Origin: Thioalkalivibrio paradoxus
Lineage (GTDB): Bacteria; Pseudomonadota; Gammaproteobacteria; Ectothiorhodospirales; Ectothiorhodospiraceae
Reading direction: 5' to 3'
Length of the DNA stretch: 64,000 nucleotides
Assembly (NCBI GenBank): GCA_011390565.1
Contig: JAABSC010000003.1
Coordinates: forward strand, 163,579 to 227,578
The first letter of the stretch is position 1. Each line of letters starts with the position of its first letter. The translations under genes and the position numbers were made by a program. Below are positions 1-8,825 of this stretch, in pieces. The notes under the pieces were generated by a model. The model was not told the origin of the DNA. It was given only the letters and a program-made list of their open reading frames with translations, and did no database searches.

Positions 1-21
1 TCCGATATATTCGCGAACGCT

Positions 22-48
22 GGTTGGCACAGCACACGCTGGCCAACC
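22..48. other. Inverted repeat in the leader of the TonB receptor
   Basis: Seven-base arms GGTTGGC (22-28) and GCCAACC (42-48) are perfectly complementary around a 13-nt loop. There is no T-tract, so this may be an operator, an RNA hairpin, or the end of a gene upstream of the window. I see no riboswitch consensus in positions 1-159. Confidence 0.3.
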
Positions 49-159
49 GTTGCAGATGCAGGATCGTCCGCGCGGATCGCACGCCCTCCCCTGGAACTCC
101 AGCAGAGAGCGCCTGGTTCGCGGTTCTCTGAAAGGTCTTCAAAGATAGGGAGTCTCCAC

Positions 160-2274
160 ATGCGCAAGTCCACGACCGTCTTCGTCAGCCTGGCCTCGGC
201 GGTAGCCGCCGCATCGGTGCATGCCGACACCCCGACCGTCGTGCTCGACCCGGTCACCGTGACCGCCAAGGGGTATGAAGCGCTCATCGCGGACACCGCG
301 CGATCGATCAACGTGATTGAAGCGCAGGAGATCCGTCGGACGGAAGCCCGGACCTTGGGCGACCTGCTCCGTGGGGAGCCCGGCATCAGCCTTGCGGTGG
401 ACGGCTCCACCGGCCTCGATCCGATCATCCGCGGCCTGAAGCGCGACCAGGTGCTCGTGCTGATCGACGGCGTACGCATCAATGCCCTGCAGCCCCCCGC
501 GCGCGGGTCGCTGTCGACCTACGTGAATGTCGATCTGATCGAACGCATCGAAGTGATCCGCGGACCCAATTCGGTCCTCTACGGCGCCGGCGCGATGGGC
601 GGCGTGATCAACATCATCACCCGCGGCGGGAGCTTCACCGAGGAGCCTTCCGTCAGTGGCTGGACCCGCCTTGGCTTGACCTCGGTGGATGACGGCGTTC
701 GCGGCAGCGCAGGAGTCTCCCTGTCCAATGAACGCCACCTGCTGGATCTGTCAGGTGCGTTTCTCGATACCGATGATTACAAGACCGGAGCCGGCTTCCG
801 GCTGGACGACAGCGGCACCGAGCAGGCCTCGGGGAATCTCCGGTACCGGGTCCGGGTGGCCCCCGGACACGAACTGCAATTCCGGGCCCAGCGCGACCGC
901 CGCGAGGACGTCTGGCACCTGGCCTCGCGCCGCTACCTGGAACAGCCGATCACGCCACCCCCGGGCACCGGCCTGCATCAGCCGGACGGGCTCAACACCC
1001 ATTACGGACCCTACCAGCAGCGGGACCTGCTGGAAGGTCTGTACGAAGGCGAGCTCGGTGGTCCCTGGGATGTACGGATGAGCGCATCGATCTACCAGCA
1101 GAACCTCGAGCGCGGCAACTACGACTGGAACCGAGAGCGCGCGCAGAACTACCGCACCTCGGACACCGATTTCGATACCGAGGGCGGGCGCGTGCAGGTC
1201 GAATTTTCGCCGCACCCCCAGCACGTGGTACTCGCCGGTGTCGATACCTGGCGGCTGGAAGCATCCCCGGTGTCCTTCGTGGGTTTCGCGCCCGGTTTCC
1301 AGCCCAACTTCCGGCTGCCCCTGATCGAGAACGGCCGCCTCGAATCCACCGGCGTCTTCCTCCAGGACGACATCTACCTGGACGACTTCACGGTCACGCT
1401 GGGCGCGCGCTACGACGAGGTCACGGGCAACGCGGACCGCGCGCTGGGCGTTCCGCCTCCGCTCGAGAAAACCGACTACAACCTTTCGTGGTCGGCAGGG
1501 GTGACCTGGGACCTGAACTCGTCGGTGCAGCCTTATGCCAGCCTGTCCGAGGGCTACCGGTCCGCGAGCATGCTGGAGCGTTTCCTGACCTATCCCTACA
1601 GCGACGGCTTCACCTGGATCAGCAATCCACAGCTCGACCCCGAGCGCAACCGTACCCTCGAACTCGGAGCACGCGGGGCACTTGGCGAAGCCACCACCTA
1701 CGCAGTGGCGGTTTATCAGAGCGAGATCCGCGACTACATCGGCGGGCAGGTCATTGCCCCGAACGTGAAACGCACCGTGAACCTCGAAAAGGCGCGCATC
1801 CGAGGTGTCGAGTTCACGCTCGACCATGATCTGGGCAACGGACGGGCGGCATATGCACAGGGCACCTGGCTTCAGGGCGAAAACCTCGATCCCGCGTTCG
1901 ACGAGCCTCTCTACCAGATGCCCGCGCCGGAAGTCTCGATCGGCCTGGAGCAGATCCGCTCGCGCGGGTGGCAGTGGGCCGGACAGGTGCGCCTGGTATC
2001 CAAGCAGGACCGGACGGCCGATATCTTCAGCGGGGGTACCGAACGCGAGACATCCGGATTCACCACAGCGGACGTCTCCGTCGGCTACCGGTTCGGCCCG
2101 TCCGCGGGATTCCGGGAACACGAGTTGACCCTGAGCGTGACCAACGTGTTCGACAAGGCCTTCCGTGAACACGTGAACGAAATGACCGCGGACCGCATCG
2201 ATCCGGCAAATGGGGTGCAGGACCTTCTTTCGCCCGGACGCAGCATCGGACTCAGCTGGTACGCGGAGTTCTGA
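160..2274 (+). CDS. TonB-dependent outer-membrane receptor
   Basis: This 704-residue outer-membrane beta-barrel would import an unidentified ligand (siderophore, cobalamin, heme or metal chelate) using TonB energy. It opens with a signal peptide of about 22 residues ending SVHA. A TonB-box-like stretch (VTVTAKG) follows, then a plug domain (about residues 45-155) with the typical GLKRDQVLVLIDGVRIN and IERIEVIRGPNSVLYG segments. The rest is barrel, ending in the C-terminal aromatic signature WYAEF. A GGGAG ribosome-binding site lies just before the ATG. The gene converges on lbpA2, with a strong terminator between them. Its substrate cannot be read from the sequence. The exbB-exbD-tonB operon at 37-40 kb is a candidate energiser, but that is inference. 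Confidence 0.9.
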   Translation: MRKSTTVFVSLASAVAAASVHADTPTVVLDPVTVTAKGYEALIADTARSINVIEAQEIRRTEARTLGDLLRGEPGISLAVDGSTGLDPIIRGLKRDQVLVLIDGVRINALQPPARGSLSTYVNVDLIERIEVIRGPNSVLYGAGAMGGVINIITRGGSFTEEPSVSGWTRLGLTSVDDGVRGSAGVSLSNERHLLDLSGAFLDTDDYKTGAGFRLDDSGTEQASGNLRYRVRVAPGHELQFRAQRDRREDVWHLASRRYLEQPITPPPGTGLHQPDGLNTHYGPYQQRDLLEGLYEGELGGPWDVRMSASIYQQNLERGNYDWNRERAQNYRTSDTDFDTEGGRVQVEFSPHPQHVVLAGVDTWRLEASPVSFVGFAPGFQPNFRLPLIENGRLESTGVFLQDDIYLDDFTVTLGARYDEVTGNADRALGVPPPLEKTDYNLSWSAGVTWDLNSSVQPYASLSEGYRSASMLERFLTYPYSDGFTWISNPQLDPERNRTLELGARGALGEATTYAVAVYQSEIRDYIGGQVIAPNVKRTVNLEKARIRGVEFTLDHDLGNGRAAYAQGTWLQGENLDPAFDEPLYQMPAPEVSIGLEQIRSRGWQWAGQVRLVSKQDRTADIFSGGTERETSGFTTADVSVGYRFGPSAGFREHELTLSVTNVFDKAFREHVNEMTADRIDPANGVQDLLSPGRSIGLSWYAEF

Positions 2275-2293
2275 AGGGCCGGGTGGATCGCGG

Positions 2294-2331
2294 AAAAAAA
2301 GGGGCTGCCGGCGGTTGAGCGCGGCAGCCCC
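2294..2331 (-). terminator. Rho-independent terminator between the TonB receptor and lbpA2
   Basis: A perfect 10-bp stem pairs 2301-2310 with 2322-2331 around an 11-nt loop. On the minus strand it is followed by a run of Ts (A-run 2294-2300 on the plus strand), so it terminates the sHdr-lbpA transcript. It probably also stops readthrough from the receptor gene. Confidence 0.85.
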
Positions 2332-2365
2332 TTCTGTATTCGTCTTTCGTGGAACCGTGTGCCGG

Positions 2366-2803
2366 TCAGCAGCCGCCGAAACCGTCCGCGTCCATCTTGG
2401 ACTCGAAAGCCGCCAGAGCGTCGCCGCCCGTCTTCAGGTCAGCGGACTCACCGTCCCAGTCATCCGGCTTGATCCGGACGAGCCAGCCTTCACCGTAAGG
2501 ATCCTCGTTGATCAGACCCGGCTTCGCGGTCACGGCATCGTTGGTTGCAACGACTTCGCCACCGACCGGAGTCTTCGCCGGACCCACCCACTTGCCGGAT
2601 TCGACCGTGGCGCAGGACTTGTCCTGCTTGACACTCTTTCCGACCTTCTTGGGCGTGTAGGAAACAATCTGCCCGGCCAGCGAGCAGGCGTAGGAGGTGA
2701 GCCCAACGGTGGCGGTACCATCCGCCTCCTTACGCACCCATACGTTGCTTTCAATGTTGTAAAGCAGGTCTTCAGGAATGTCACAACCCCGAACTGCGCC
2801 CAT
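2366..2803 (-). CDS. lbpA2: Lipoate-binding protein LbpA (second copy, GcvH-like)
   Basis: A 145-residue member of the GcvH-like lipoyl-carrier fold. The presumed lipoylated lysine is K71 within ATVESGKWVGP, the motif shared with LbpA1 here. In organisms with the sHdr pathway, LbpA is not the glycine-cleavage H protein but the lipoylated carrier that works with the sHdr complex in cytoplasmic sulfur oxidation. The C-terminus ends FGGC, an unusual extra cysteine. It is the last gene of the minus-strand sulfur cluster, 30 bp after dsrE and just before a strong terminator. A glycine-cleavage role is unlikely because no gcvT or gcvP is nearby. Confidence 0.85.
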   Translation of the reverse strand: MGAVRGCDIPEDLLYNIESNVWVRKEADGTATVGLTSYACSLAGQIVSYTPKKVGKSVKQDKSCATVESGKWVGPAKTPVGGEVVATNDAVTAKPGLINEDPYGEGWLVRIKPDDWDGESADLKTGGDALAAFESKMDADGFGGC

Positions 2804-2833
2804 TTTGTCCTCCAGAGGAAAAACTACGGAAAA

Positions 2834-3232
2834 TCAGAAAGTCAGTGTCTTGTCACTGCGTAACACGAGATCTGCGAGCTCACTGGCCCGATTCACTTCA
2901 TCGACCTCGGGAATGAGATCGGTGGAGGCCTCAATTTTATACCCCGGCAGGGCGGGGTGGCAAACGTGGAGCCGCACACCGGCGCGCTTGGCATCGCGAA
3001 TGAAATCAATAATCAACTTGCCTCCGGCCATTGCCACCATGTCCTCGGCAACCCCGTTCTGCATCAGGCGCACGCCCTCCATCGTGAAAAAAATGTGCAC
3101 ATCGACATCCATCGATGCCATGACGGCACCGAGATAAAATGGCGTGGCACAACGATGGGGCTCGGAAGGACCCGAGGTCATCACGATGACGACCGTCTGT
3201 TCTTCATTATCCAGATAATGTTCGGGATTCAT
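2834..3232 (-). CDS. dsrE: DsrE-family sulfur carrier
   Basis: A 132-residue DsrE/DsrF-like protein expected to carry sulfane sulfur on a cysteine in the cytoplasm. The fold is recognisable from VVIVMTSGPSEPHRCATPF, then AVMASMDVDVHIFFTMEGV and the GVRLHVCHPAL strand-loop. Two cysteines, C28 and C91, are candidates for persulfide transfer. The reading frame is open further upstream, but this start follows a GAGGTGG ribosome-binding site and the upstream residues look like antisense of lbpA1. It sits between the two lbpA genes, so it most likely exchanges sulfur with the rhodanese/TusA relay and the sHdr complex. Confidence 0.85.
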   Translation of the reverse strand: MNPEHYLDNEEQTVVIVMTSGPSEPHRCATPFYLGAVMASMDVDVHIFFTMEGVRLMQNGVAEDMVAMAGGKLIIDFIRDAKRAGVRLHVCHPALPGYKIEASTDLIPEVDEVNRASELADLVLRSDKTLTF

Positions 3233-3243
3233 GACCACCTCGT

Positions 3244-3690
3244 TCAGCGTGTTCGACGCTGACAATGGATATCCTCGTCCCGCGCGCGCTGGCAGTAGCC
3301 CTCTTCGGCCTCGTCCCCGGTCAGAAAGCCGCTCAGCGCGGTTTCCGTGCCGTCCGCGGGCTCGACCCGGGCAATCCAGGCGTTGTAGGGATCGGAATTC
3401 AGCAGCAGCGGATTGTCGAGCACCTCGGCATTGCCCTCGACGATGGTGCAATCGATGAAGTTGGGGATCGGCCCCGCCCACTTTCCGCTCTCGATCGTGG
3501 CCACAGGCTTGCCGGGAGGGCGTCGTGTACCGGGTCGGCGCACGCGCACGTGGATGATCTTGCCCGCGATGGTCTGCGAGATGTCGGTCATGCCCACCGT
3601 CAGGGTGTCATCGTCTTCCCGACGGACCCAGATCTGGAATTCGGCATCGTAGAACAACTCGGAATGAAACTCGCAGCCGTTGCAATCCAT
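3244..3690 (-). CDS. lbpA1: Lipoate-binding protein LbpA (first copy, GcvH-like)
   Basis: A 148-residue GcvH-like lipoyl carrier. The lipoyl-lysine motif is ATIESGKWAGP, almost the same as in LbpA2. The start chosen (MDCNGCEFH) has AGGAGG seven bases upstream. An ATG 33 bases earlier lacks such support. N-terminal CNGC is notable, since both LbpA copies carry cysteines near the termini. It ends 11 bp before dsrE and lies 146 bp after hdrB2, a gap holding a 16-bp GC palindrome at 3780-3795. Its known role in this pathway is as lipoylated partner of the sHdr complex. Confidence 0.87.
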   Translation of the reverse strand: MDCNGCEFHSELFYDAEFQIWVRREDDDTLTVGMTDISQTIAGKIIHVRVRRPGTRRPPGKPVATIESGKWAGPIPNFIDCTIVEGNAEVLDNPLLLNSDPYNAWIARVEPADGTETALSGFLTGDEAEEGYCQRARDEDIHCQRRTR

Positions 3691-3836
3691 TGGGTGCCTC
3701 CTGCAACACGTCCTGTCCGGCACGCCGGACAGGCTGCACGGCGGATGACGCTGCGCCCGTCCGCCCTATGTAGACGCTACCGCCCCGCGGGGCGGAACAG
3801 GCCGACGGCCATACTCCGCCCCGCGCGGTCCGTCGC

Positions 3837-4748
3837 TCAGATGATACCCTTCTCTTTCAGCAGGCCGATCGAGTCACTCACGTTTTCGTGAATGCCCAGC
3901 TTGCGCGGGGAAAGGCCCATGGCGAGGCCCAGAAGCTGCGTGAAGTACAGCACCTTCACACCCGTCTTGATGCCGAACTCGGTCTCCGCACGCACCTGAT
4001 GCATCTCGAGACCCGAGTGGCAGGTAGGACACTCGGTGGCGATCACTTCGGCCCCGGAGTCCTCGGCGGCCTGCAGCAGGTTCAGCACCAGCTGCGTCGA
4101 CGTGTCGGAATCCGACAGGGTGTGGGCGCCCCCGCAGCACGAGGTCTTCAGCGGGTAGTCGACGTTGACCGCCCCGGCCGCGGCCAGCAGATCGTCCATG
4201 AAATGCGGCTTGTAGCTCGACTCGGAACCGGGCCCCTGGTCCTTCTCGGGAAAGATCTGGCGCGGCCGCGTGTACATGCATCCGTAGTAATTGGCGATCT
4301 TGATGCCGTTCAGGCTCTTGGTCATCCGCTCCTTGATGCCCTCGGGACCCAGTTCCTCCATCAGCCACTCGAGCAGGTGCAGCGTGCGCACGTCGCCGTT
4401 GTACACGGGGTCCTCGGCCTTGCGTGCGAGATCCTGCACGGTCGCCATCGCCTGCTCGGAGGTCGCCGTTTCGAACTCCGCCTTCTTCAGGTTGTGGTAG
4501 CAGCCGTTGCAGGGCGCCATCACCGTGTCCATACCCATCTGCTCGGAGGCAATCGCCAGATTTCGAGCGGAGAGATACGTCTGCAGCATCGGGTGAACGT
4601 TCTTGACCTCCATCGCGCCACAGCAGTTGTAGTCGCGCAGATTCTCCATCTCCAGGCCGAGGGATTTCACCAGCTGCCGGGTGGAACGGTCGTAGGGCCC
4701 GCCGGAACCTTCCAGCGCGCAACCCGGGTAGTAGGCAACCTTAGCCAT
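3837..4748 (-). CDS. hdrB2: sHdrB2: heterodisulfide-reductase-like subunit B
   Basis: A 303-residue protein with two CCG cysteine-rich domains, the hallmark of HdrB, which hold noncubane iron-sulfur clusters. Domain 1 shows YYPGC (C10), NCCGAME (C42-C43) and CNGC (C80, C83). Domain 2 shows the YYGCMYTRP, TSCCGGAHT and ECPTCHSG segments. It starts inside the end of hdrC2 (8-bp overlap), which indicates translational coupling. In sulfur oxidisers this subunit belongs to the sHdr complex, which is thought to oxidise carrier-bound sulfane sulfur to sulfite in the cytoplasm. The cysteine set appears complete. Confidence 0.92.
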   Translation of the reverse strand: MAKVAYYPGCALEGSGGPYDRSTRQLVKSLGLEMENLRDYNCCGAMEVKNVHPMLQTYLSARNLAIASEQMGMDTVMAPCNGCYHNLKKAEFETATSEQAMATVQDLARKAEDPVYNGDVRTLHLLEWLMEELGPEGIKERMTKSLNGIKIANYYGCMYTRPRQIFPEKDQGPGSESSYKPHFMDDLLAAAGAVNVDYPLKTSCCGGAHTLSDSDTSTQLVLNLLQAAEDSGAEVIATECPTCHSGLEMHQVRAETEFGIKTGVKVLYFTQLLGLAMGLSPRKLGIHENVSDSIGLLKEKGII

Positions 4749-5457
4749 GTGCGGCCTCCTTCTGTTCGCGGACGTAGGCCTGGAGCACTTCGCCGGTCTT
4801 GCCCCAGCTCTTGGTCTTCGGCGTGAAGATCACGTTCATGCCCATGCGGAAGCCGTGCGCGATCGGCAGGCCTTTCATCATCCGCTTGGTGAATTCGACC
4901 AGCCAGCCCTGGATCAGCGGCTGCCCGGACTTCTTGAAGAAGTTCTTCATCACCTTGGAGTCTTCGATCCGCCCGTAGTGGTAGATCTGCTCGGCGAACT
5001 CCTCGTCGAAAATCGTCGAAGGCGACTTCTCGGTGATGCCCTCCTCTTCCATCCAGTGCGCAAGCGCCTTCATCACACCCTCGGGCTTCACGTCCTTGGG
5101 ACAGATGTTGGTGCACTTGTTACAGGACACGCACTGCCAGATGATGTCCTTGTCCTTGATCAATTCATCGGTCAGACCGAGCCGCGTCAGGTAGATCCAG
5201 TAGCGCGGGTTGAACTGCACATTCTGCGCGTACATCGTGCAGGAGTTGGTGCAGGAACCGCACTGCCAGCAACGGTGCACGTTCTCCGCACCGGAATAGG
5301 TCTGGATCTTCGCCTCGAAATCGTCGTCGTAGTCCTTGATCGTGCGCGGCGTGATCATCGTATTCCAGTGGCCCGAGACGTCCACCCCATCCACGACCAG
5401 CGAATCGTGTTGGAGCAGGCGTTCCGCTTCGATCAGTGATTTCTCGTGTATCGCCAT
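4741..5457 (-). CDS. hdrC2: sHdrC2: 4Fe-4S heterodisulfide-reductase-like subunit C
   Basis: A 238-residue ferredoxin-type electron-transfer subunit. Two CxxCxxCxxxC clusters are visible: C63, C66, C69, C73 (CWQCGSCTNSC) and C109, C112, C115, C119 (CVSCNKCTNIC, followed by Pro). It overlaps hdrB2 by 8 bp and follows the hypothetical sHdr gene by 54 bp. HdrC passes electrons between the HdrB catalytic subunit and HdrA in the sHdr complex. The C-terminal half is helical and rich in basic residues, with no membrane segments. Confidence 0.92.
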   Translation of the reverse strand: MAIHEKSLIEAERLLQHDSLVVDGVDVSGHWNTMITPRTIKDYDDDFEAKIQTYSGAENVHRCWQCGSCTNSCTMYAQNVQFNPRYWIYLTRLGLTDELIKDKDIIWQCVSCNKCTNICPKDVKPEGVMKALAHWMEEEGITEKSPSTIFDEEFAEQIYHYGRIEDSKVMKNFFKKSGQPLIQGWLVEFTKRMMKGLPIAHGFRMGMNVIFTPKTKSWGKTGEVLQAYVREQKEAAHG

Positions 5458-5511
5458 GAGCTCATTTCTCCAAGAGTCCGGTGCCCGGGACCCTGCAAGG
5501 GTTCGAACGTA

Positions 5512-6351
5512 TCAATGTATGGTCGCGTCGCGCACGCCTTTCAGGCGTCCGGTCGGGGAATCGATGCCGAGCATCTTCACCATCAGTTCCAACGGGTCCT
5601 GTTTGGCGCCGAACTGGGCGTCGATCAGGCCCATGCTCATCGACAGCGAGCGGGCGTAGTCCGAGTAGGCCTGGGCCCAGACCAGATCGGTCACAAACGC
5701 CAGATCCCGATAGAAGCCCTCTTCGGCGAGCGCCTCGTAGAACCACTGCCGTGCCCCTTCGATCGCTGCAAGACTGTCCCCGATCGGGATGCTCCGCAGG
5801 GCGTCGTTGCCACGGATGAATTCGCGCAATGCGCCGGTGGTGGTGCCGGTATCCCAGACCCAGCGGCAGCCCGGGGGAACCTGCTCGGGCTGGCTGAAGT
5901 GCAGGATCTCCGCCGCAAGATCCCAGAGCGCCCGACGCAGCTTCCGGTCCTCACCCGCCAGTGCCGCGAAGGCATGCAGCCGGTCATCCAGCGAAAGCCC
6001 GGACGTGAGCAGATCGCGCAGACCCTCCAGCAGGGCTTCCTCGCGCTCGGGGAGCAGGGCCGCCAGCTTGCGGCGGACCGGGAATACCAGACCGCCCAGC
6101 GTTCGCAGGTCGGTGGCATCCACAGCGGAGCCCTTGGCCGCGATGGCCGCGAACACCTCGTGCTTGCTGCGCAAGGCCTCGATGAAGGTTTCCAGCCCGT
6201 CGACACCACCAGCCTCGCTGATGGCGGCGCGCAGCCCGGCCAGCTTCATCCCCAGGATCTCCTTGTCAAAGGTGACCTGGAGCGGCTCGGGCAGCAGCAC
6301 CTGGCTGCTGCCCGGGGCCTCGGCTTCAGCTGGCTTTCTGAACCAGCGCAT
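5512..6351 (-). CDS. Conserved protein of the sHdr operon (hyp)
   Basis: A 279-residue soluble, helix-rich protein of unknown biochemical function. Its position between hdrA and hdrC2 matches the 'hyp' gene known in the hdrC1-B1-A-hyp-C2-B2 arrangement of sulfur oxidisers. The frame is open upstream inside hdrA. The chosen start (MRWFRKPAE) follows a GGTGA site and overlaps the hdrA end by 26 bp, compatible with coupling. I see no cysteine clusters, nucleotide-binding loops or membrane segments. It may be a scaffold or regulatory subunit of the complex, which is inference from synteny only. Confidence 0.8.
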   Translation of the reverse strand: MRWFRKPAEAEAPGSSQVLLPEPLQVTFDKEILGMKLAGLRAAISEAGGVDGLETFIEALRSKHEVFAAIAAKGSAVDATDLRTLGGLVFPVRRKLAALLPEREEALLEGLRDLLTSGLSLDDRLHAFAALAGEDRKLRRALWDLAAEILHFSQPEQVPPGCRWVWDTGTTTGALREFIRGNDALRSIPIGDSLAAIEGARQWFYEALAEEGFYRDLAFVTDLVWAQAYSDYARSLSMSMGLIDAQFGAKQDPLELMVKMLGIDSPTGRLKGVRDATIH

Positions 6352-7378
6352 GCAGGTCACCGACGGCACGCCCGGCCGCCGCGGCGCCCTGGGCAATGGA
6401 GTCATCAATGGTCTCTGGACCGTAGGCCGCACCGCAGGAATACACGCCCTTGCGGGTGGTGCCACAGGTGTTGGTGTAATGCTCGGCACGCTCGATGAAC
6501 CCGTGCTTTTCCAGGCCCACGCCGAACACCTGCGCGATCTCCGGATTCTCCATGTTCGGATCCATGCCGATCGCGTGGACCACAATGTCGAACGGAATCA
6601 CGATGGGACGCTTGACCAGGGTGTCTTCGCCCTTGACCAGGAGGCGGCCGTCGCCGGAGGCCGTAACCTCGGCGATACGCGCCTTCACGAACTTGGTCTT
6701 GAACTCTTCCTGGGACTTCCAGTAGAACTTGTCTTCATAGAGCCCGTAGGTCCGGATGTCCATGTAATAGATGAACACGTCGGTCTCCGGGGAGAGTTCC
6801 TTGATCTCCATCGCGAGGTTCGCGGAGACGGTGCAACAGATCTTCGAGCACCACTCGCGGCCAATCTGGCGATCACGCGAACCGACGCAGAGCAGGATGC
6901 AGACACGCTCGGGCACACGGCCGTCGGACGGGCAGGCAATCTTGCCGGCGGCGACCATCTGTTCCATCTGGGTCGTGGTCAGCACGTCCTCGAACGTGCC
7001 GAAGCCCCACTCCGGCTTGTTGATGGAGTCGAAGTGGGTGAAGCCGGTCGCCAGGACCGTCGCACCGGCGCTCACGGTTTCTCCATTACTGAGGGTGGCG
7101 GTGAAGTCGCCGGCCTCGCCCTCGAATTTCTCGACCTTGACACCCTTGTGGATGGTGACCCGGTCGTCGTCTTCCACACGGCTGACCATGCGCCCGATGG
7201 CGTCCTTGGCCCATTCGCCGGAGGGCACGAGCTTGGCATAACCGGAGAGGATCGGCGCGCCACCGAGCACGTCTTCCTTCTCCACGATCACCGCCTTGTA
7301 ACCGGCGGCCGCGACATTGGCGGCCGCCGTAAGCCCGGACGGACCCGCGCCGACAATCAATACCGTATCCTGCGTCAT
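6326..7378 (-). CDS. hdrA: sHdrA: FAD-binding heterodisulfide-reductase-like subunit A
   Basis: A 350-residue flavoprotein. The N-terminal Rossmann motif VGAGPSGLTAA binds FAD, and a second nucleotide-fold strand appears around ATVLATGF. Near the middle is a cysteine-rich loop (CILLCVGSRD, then WCSKICC) where the iron-sulfur cluster of this family sits. The C-terminal GVYSCGAAYGPETIDDSI resembles the flavin-closing motif of the family. It is much shorter than methanogen HdrA, as usual for the sulfur-oxidation version. ATGA overlap with the hdrB1 stop shows translational coupling. Confidence 0.92.
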   Translation of the reverse strand: MTQDTVLIVGAGPSGLTAAANVAAAGYKAVIVEKEDVLGGAPILSGYAKLVPSGEWAKDAIGRMVSRVEDDDRVTIHKGVKVEKFEGEAGDFTATLSNGETVSAGATVLATGFTHFDSINKPEWGFGTFEDVLTTTQMEQMVAAGKIACPSDGRVPERVCILLCVGSRDRQIGREWCSKICCTVSANLAMEIKELSPETDVFIYYMDIRTYGLYEDKFYWKSQEEFKTKFVKARIAEVTASGDGRLLVKGEDTLVKRPIVIPFDIVVHAIGMDPNMENPEIAQVFGVGLEKHGFIERAEHYTNTCGTTRKGVYSCGAAYGPETIDDSIAQGAAAAGRAVGDLHALVQKAS

Positions 7379-8781
7379 GCCTTGCCTCCGTACGCGAGTT
7401 CGGGGTTGTAGAGATATTCGATGTTTCCGGCCTCGACCTCTTTCAGGTAGGCATGGAAATGGTTCTTCGCCTCGGACCAGGAGATGCCCATCTTCTCGAC
7501 GAGGTCCTCACACGGCGAGGCGTGCCACTGCAGCTGCACGATCTTGAACGGATCCGCTCCGCAGGCCAGCGCCGCGAACTGCACTTCGGCCATGATCGGC
7601 ACCTGGAAGTTCTGCTCGTGCGCCTTGCCGATCCACTGGTTCTTGTCCATGGTGGTGACGCAGCCGGTGTCGTTCGCGAGCATCACGTCGGCGTTCGCTT
7701 CTTCGCGCGCGACACGGATCTTGCGGTCCATGGTGAATGAGCGGGTGAATTCGCGCTCGGAAATGATGTGCCGGAAACCGAAGCCGCAGCAGTCATACCA
7801 GGTCGAGTAATCGATCACCTGCGCGCCGAGCGCCTGCGCGGTCGAGGTGATGATCGCGGTCCGGTTGCCGCCGAGTACGTCAGGATCGTAAACCGCGTCC
7901 TCGTGCACCATCTTGTAGTAGTGGCAGGCAACGTGCGCGGTGGTCCGGATGTTCGACACGTCGATGGTCTGCAGTTCGGAGGCGATGCGGTTGCGCATCA
8001 CGTGCACCCACTCGGAGTAGTGGATGATTTCCTCCGGGATCACCAGCTTGCCATCGACCAGCCGACCCAGCTTGCCGAGGATCTTGGTGACCTTTTCGCG
8101 CAGCTCGGCGGATTCGACCAGGTACTTGCGGATCTCCTTGTAGTTGCCGAAGGAGGTGCCGCAGTGCACCAGCGGGAAGAAGTGGCCGAGCTCGTGACCG
8201 TGCTGCTTGCCCGAGACATAGGACTGGTGGAAGTTGCGCAGGAACACCGCCGCCAACGATTCCACGTTGCCGATGCCGGAGCCGTGGTAGTTCCACGCGG
8301 TGCAGGAGGTCTGGTCGGTCTCGTCGAGATAGTCCTTGCCCGGCACGAAACCGAACTTGTTCATGAACCACAGCAGCGACGTCGGGTAACCCGGGATGTT
8401 GCCGCACTGGCCACACGACTTGTGATGCCAGAGCTGCTTGGTCGGGATCTTCTTTTCCCAGCCGAACAGCGTCTTCACCGTCGCAGGCTCGTGCTGATCA
8501 CCGACGCGATGAATGATGATCTGGCCATCCTTCTCGAGTTCGTACATGTGCTCGCGGATGTCGTCCATCCGGTCGCCGAGGTCGACGGTGCGGCGGTCGA
8601 CGTGCTTGCGCACCCAGTCGGTCGCCTTGATCGCATCCTCGCGGGACAGATCGGTGGCCTGGAAGAACGAACCGTGGCCGGCAACGCCCTGACCATCGGT
8701 GTTGTGGAAACCGGGCTTCATCGTGCCGGCGCCGGCGCCTTCTGCACTCTGATTGTGGTTGCCTGGGGTGTGATCACTCAT
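7375..8781 (-). CDS. hdrB1: sHdrB1: heterodisulfide-reductase-like subunit B
   Basis: A 468-residue protein, longer than hdrB2 because of an N-terminal extension of about 90 residues rich in His, Gly and Asn. Cysteine-rich motifs include HKSCGQCGNIPGYP, TSCTAWNYHGSG, a second-half CHYYKM and the YDCCGFGFRH pair, consistent with CCG-type cluster ligands. I chose the start MSDHTPGNH because AGGAG lies seven bases upstream. An in-frame ATG 48 bases earlier lacks that support and falls at the end of hdrC1. It is part of the sHdr complex for cytoplasmic sulfane-sulfur oxidation. Confidence 0.9.
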   Translation of the reverse strand: MSDHTPGNHNQSAEGAGAGTMKPGFHNTDGQGVAGHGSFFQATDLSREDAIKATDWVRKHVDRRTVDLGDRMDDIREHMYELEKDGQIIIHRVGDQHEPATVKTLFGWEKKIPTKQLWHHKSCGQCGNIPGYPTSLLWFMNKFGFVPGKDYLDETDQTSCTAWNYHGSGIGNVESLAAVFLRNFHQSYVSGKQHGHELGHFFPLVHCGTSFGNYKEIRKYLVESAELREKVTKILGKLGRLVDGKLVIPEEIIHYSEWVHVMRNRIASELQTIDVSNIRTTAHVACHYYKMVHEDAVYDPDVLGGNRTAIITSTAQALGAQVIDYSTWYDCCGFGFRHIISEREFTRSFTMDRKIRVAREEANADVMLANDTGCVTTMDKNQWIGKAHEQNFQVPIMAEVQFAALACGADPFKIVQLQWHASPCEDLVEKMGISWSEAKNHFHAYLKEVEAGNIEYLYNPELAYGGKA

Positions 8782-8825
8782 CGATATGCTCCTGGGTTCA
8801 ATCGGATGGGCCGGACGGCGCGCAC

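Noticed and set aside
2366..3690. Glycine-cleavage H protein annotation for the two GcvH-like genes
   Set aside because: Both are embedded in the sHdr cluster and carry the LbpA-type ESGKWxGP motif, with no gcvT or gcvP in the window.
3780..3795. Perfect 16-bp GC palindrome between hdrB2 and lbpA1
   Set aside because: No loop and no T-tract. It cannot form a normal terminator and may be chance in GC-rich DNA, although an attenuator remains possible.
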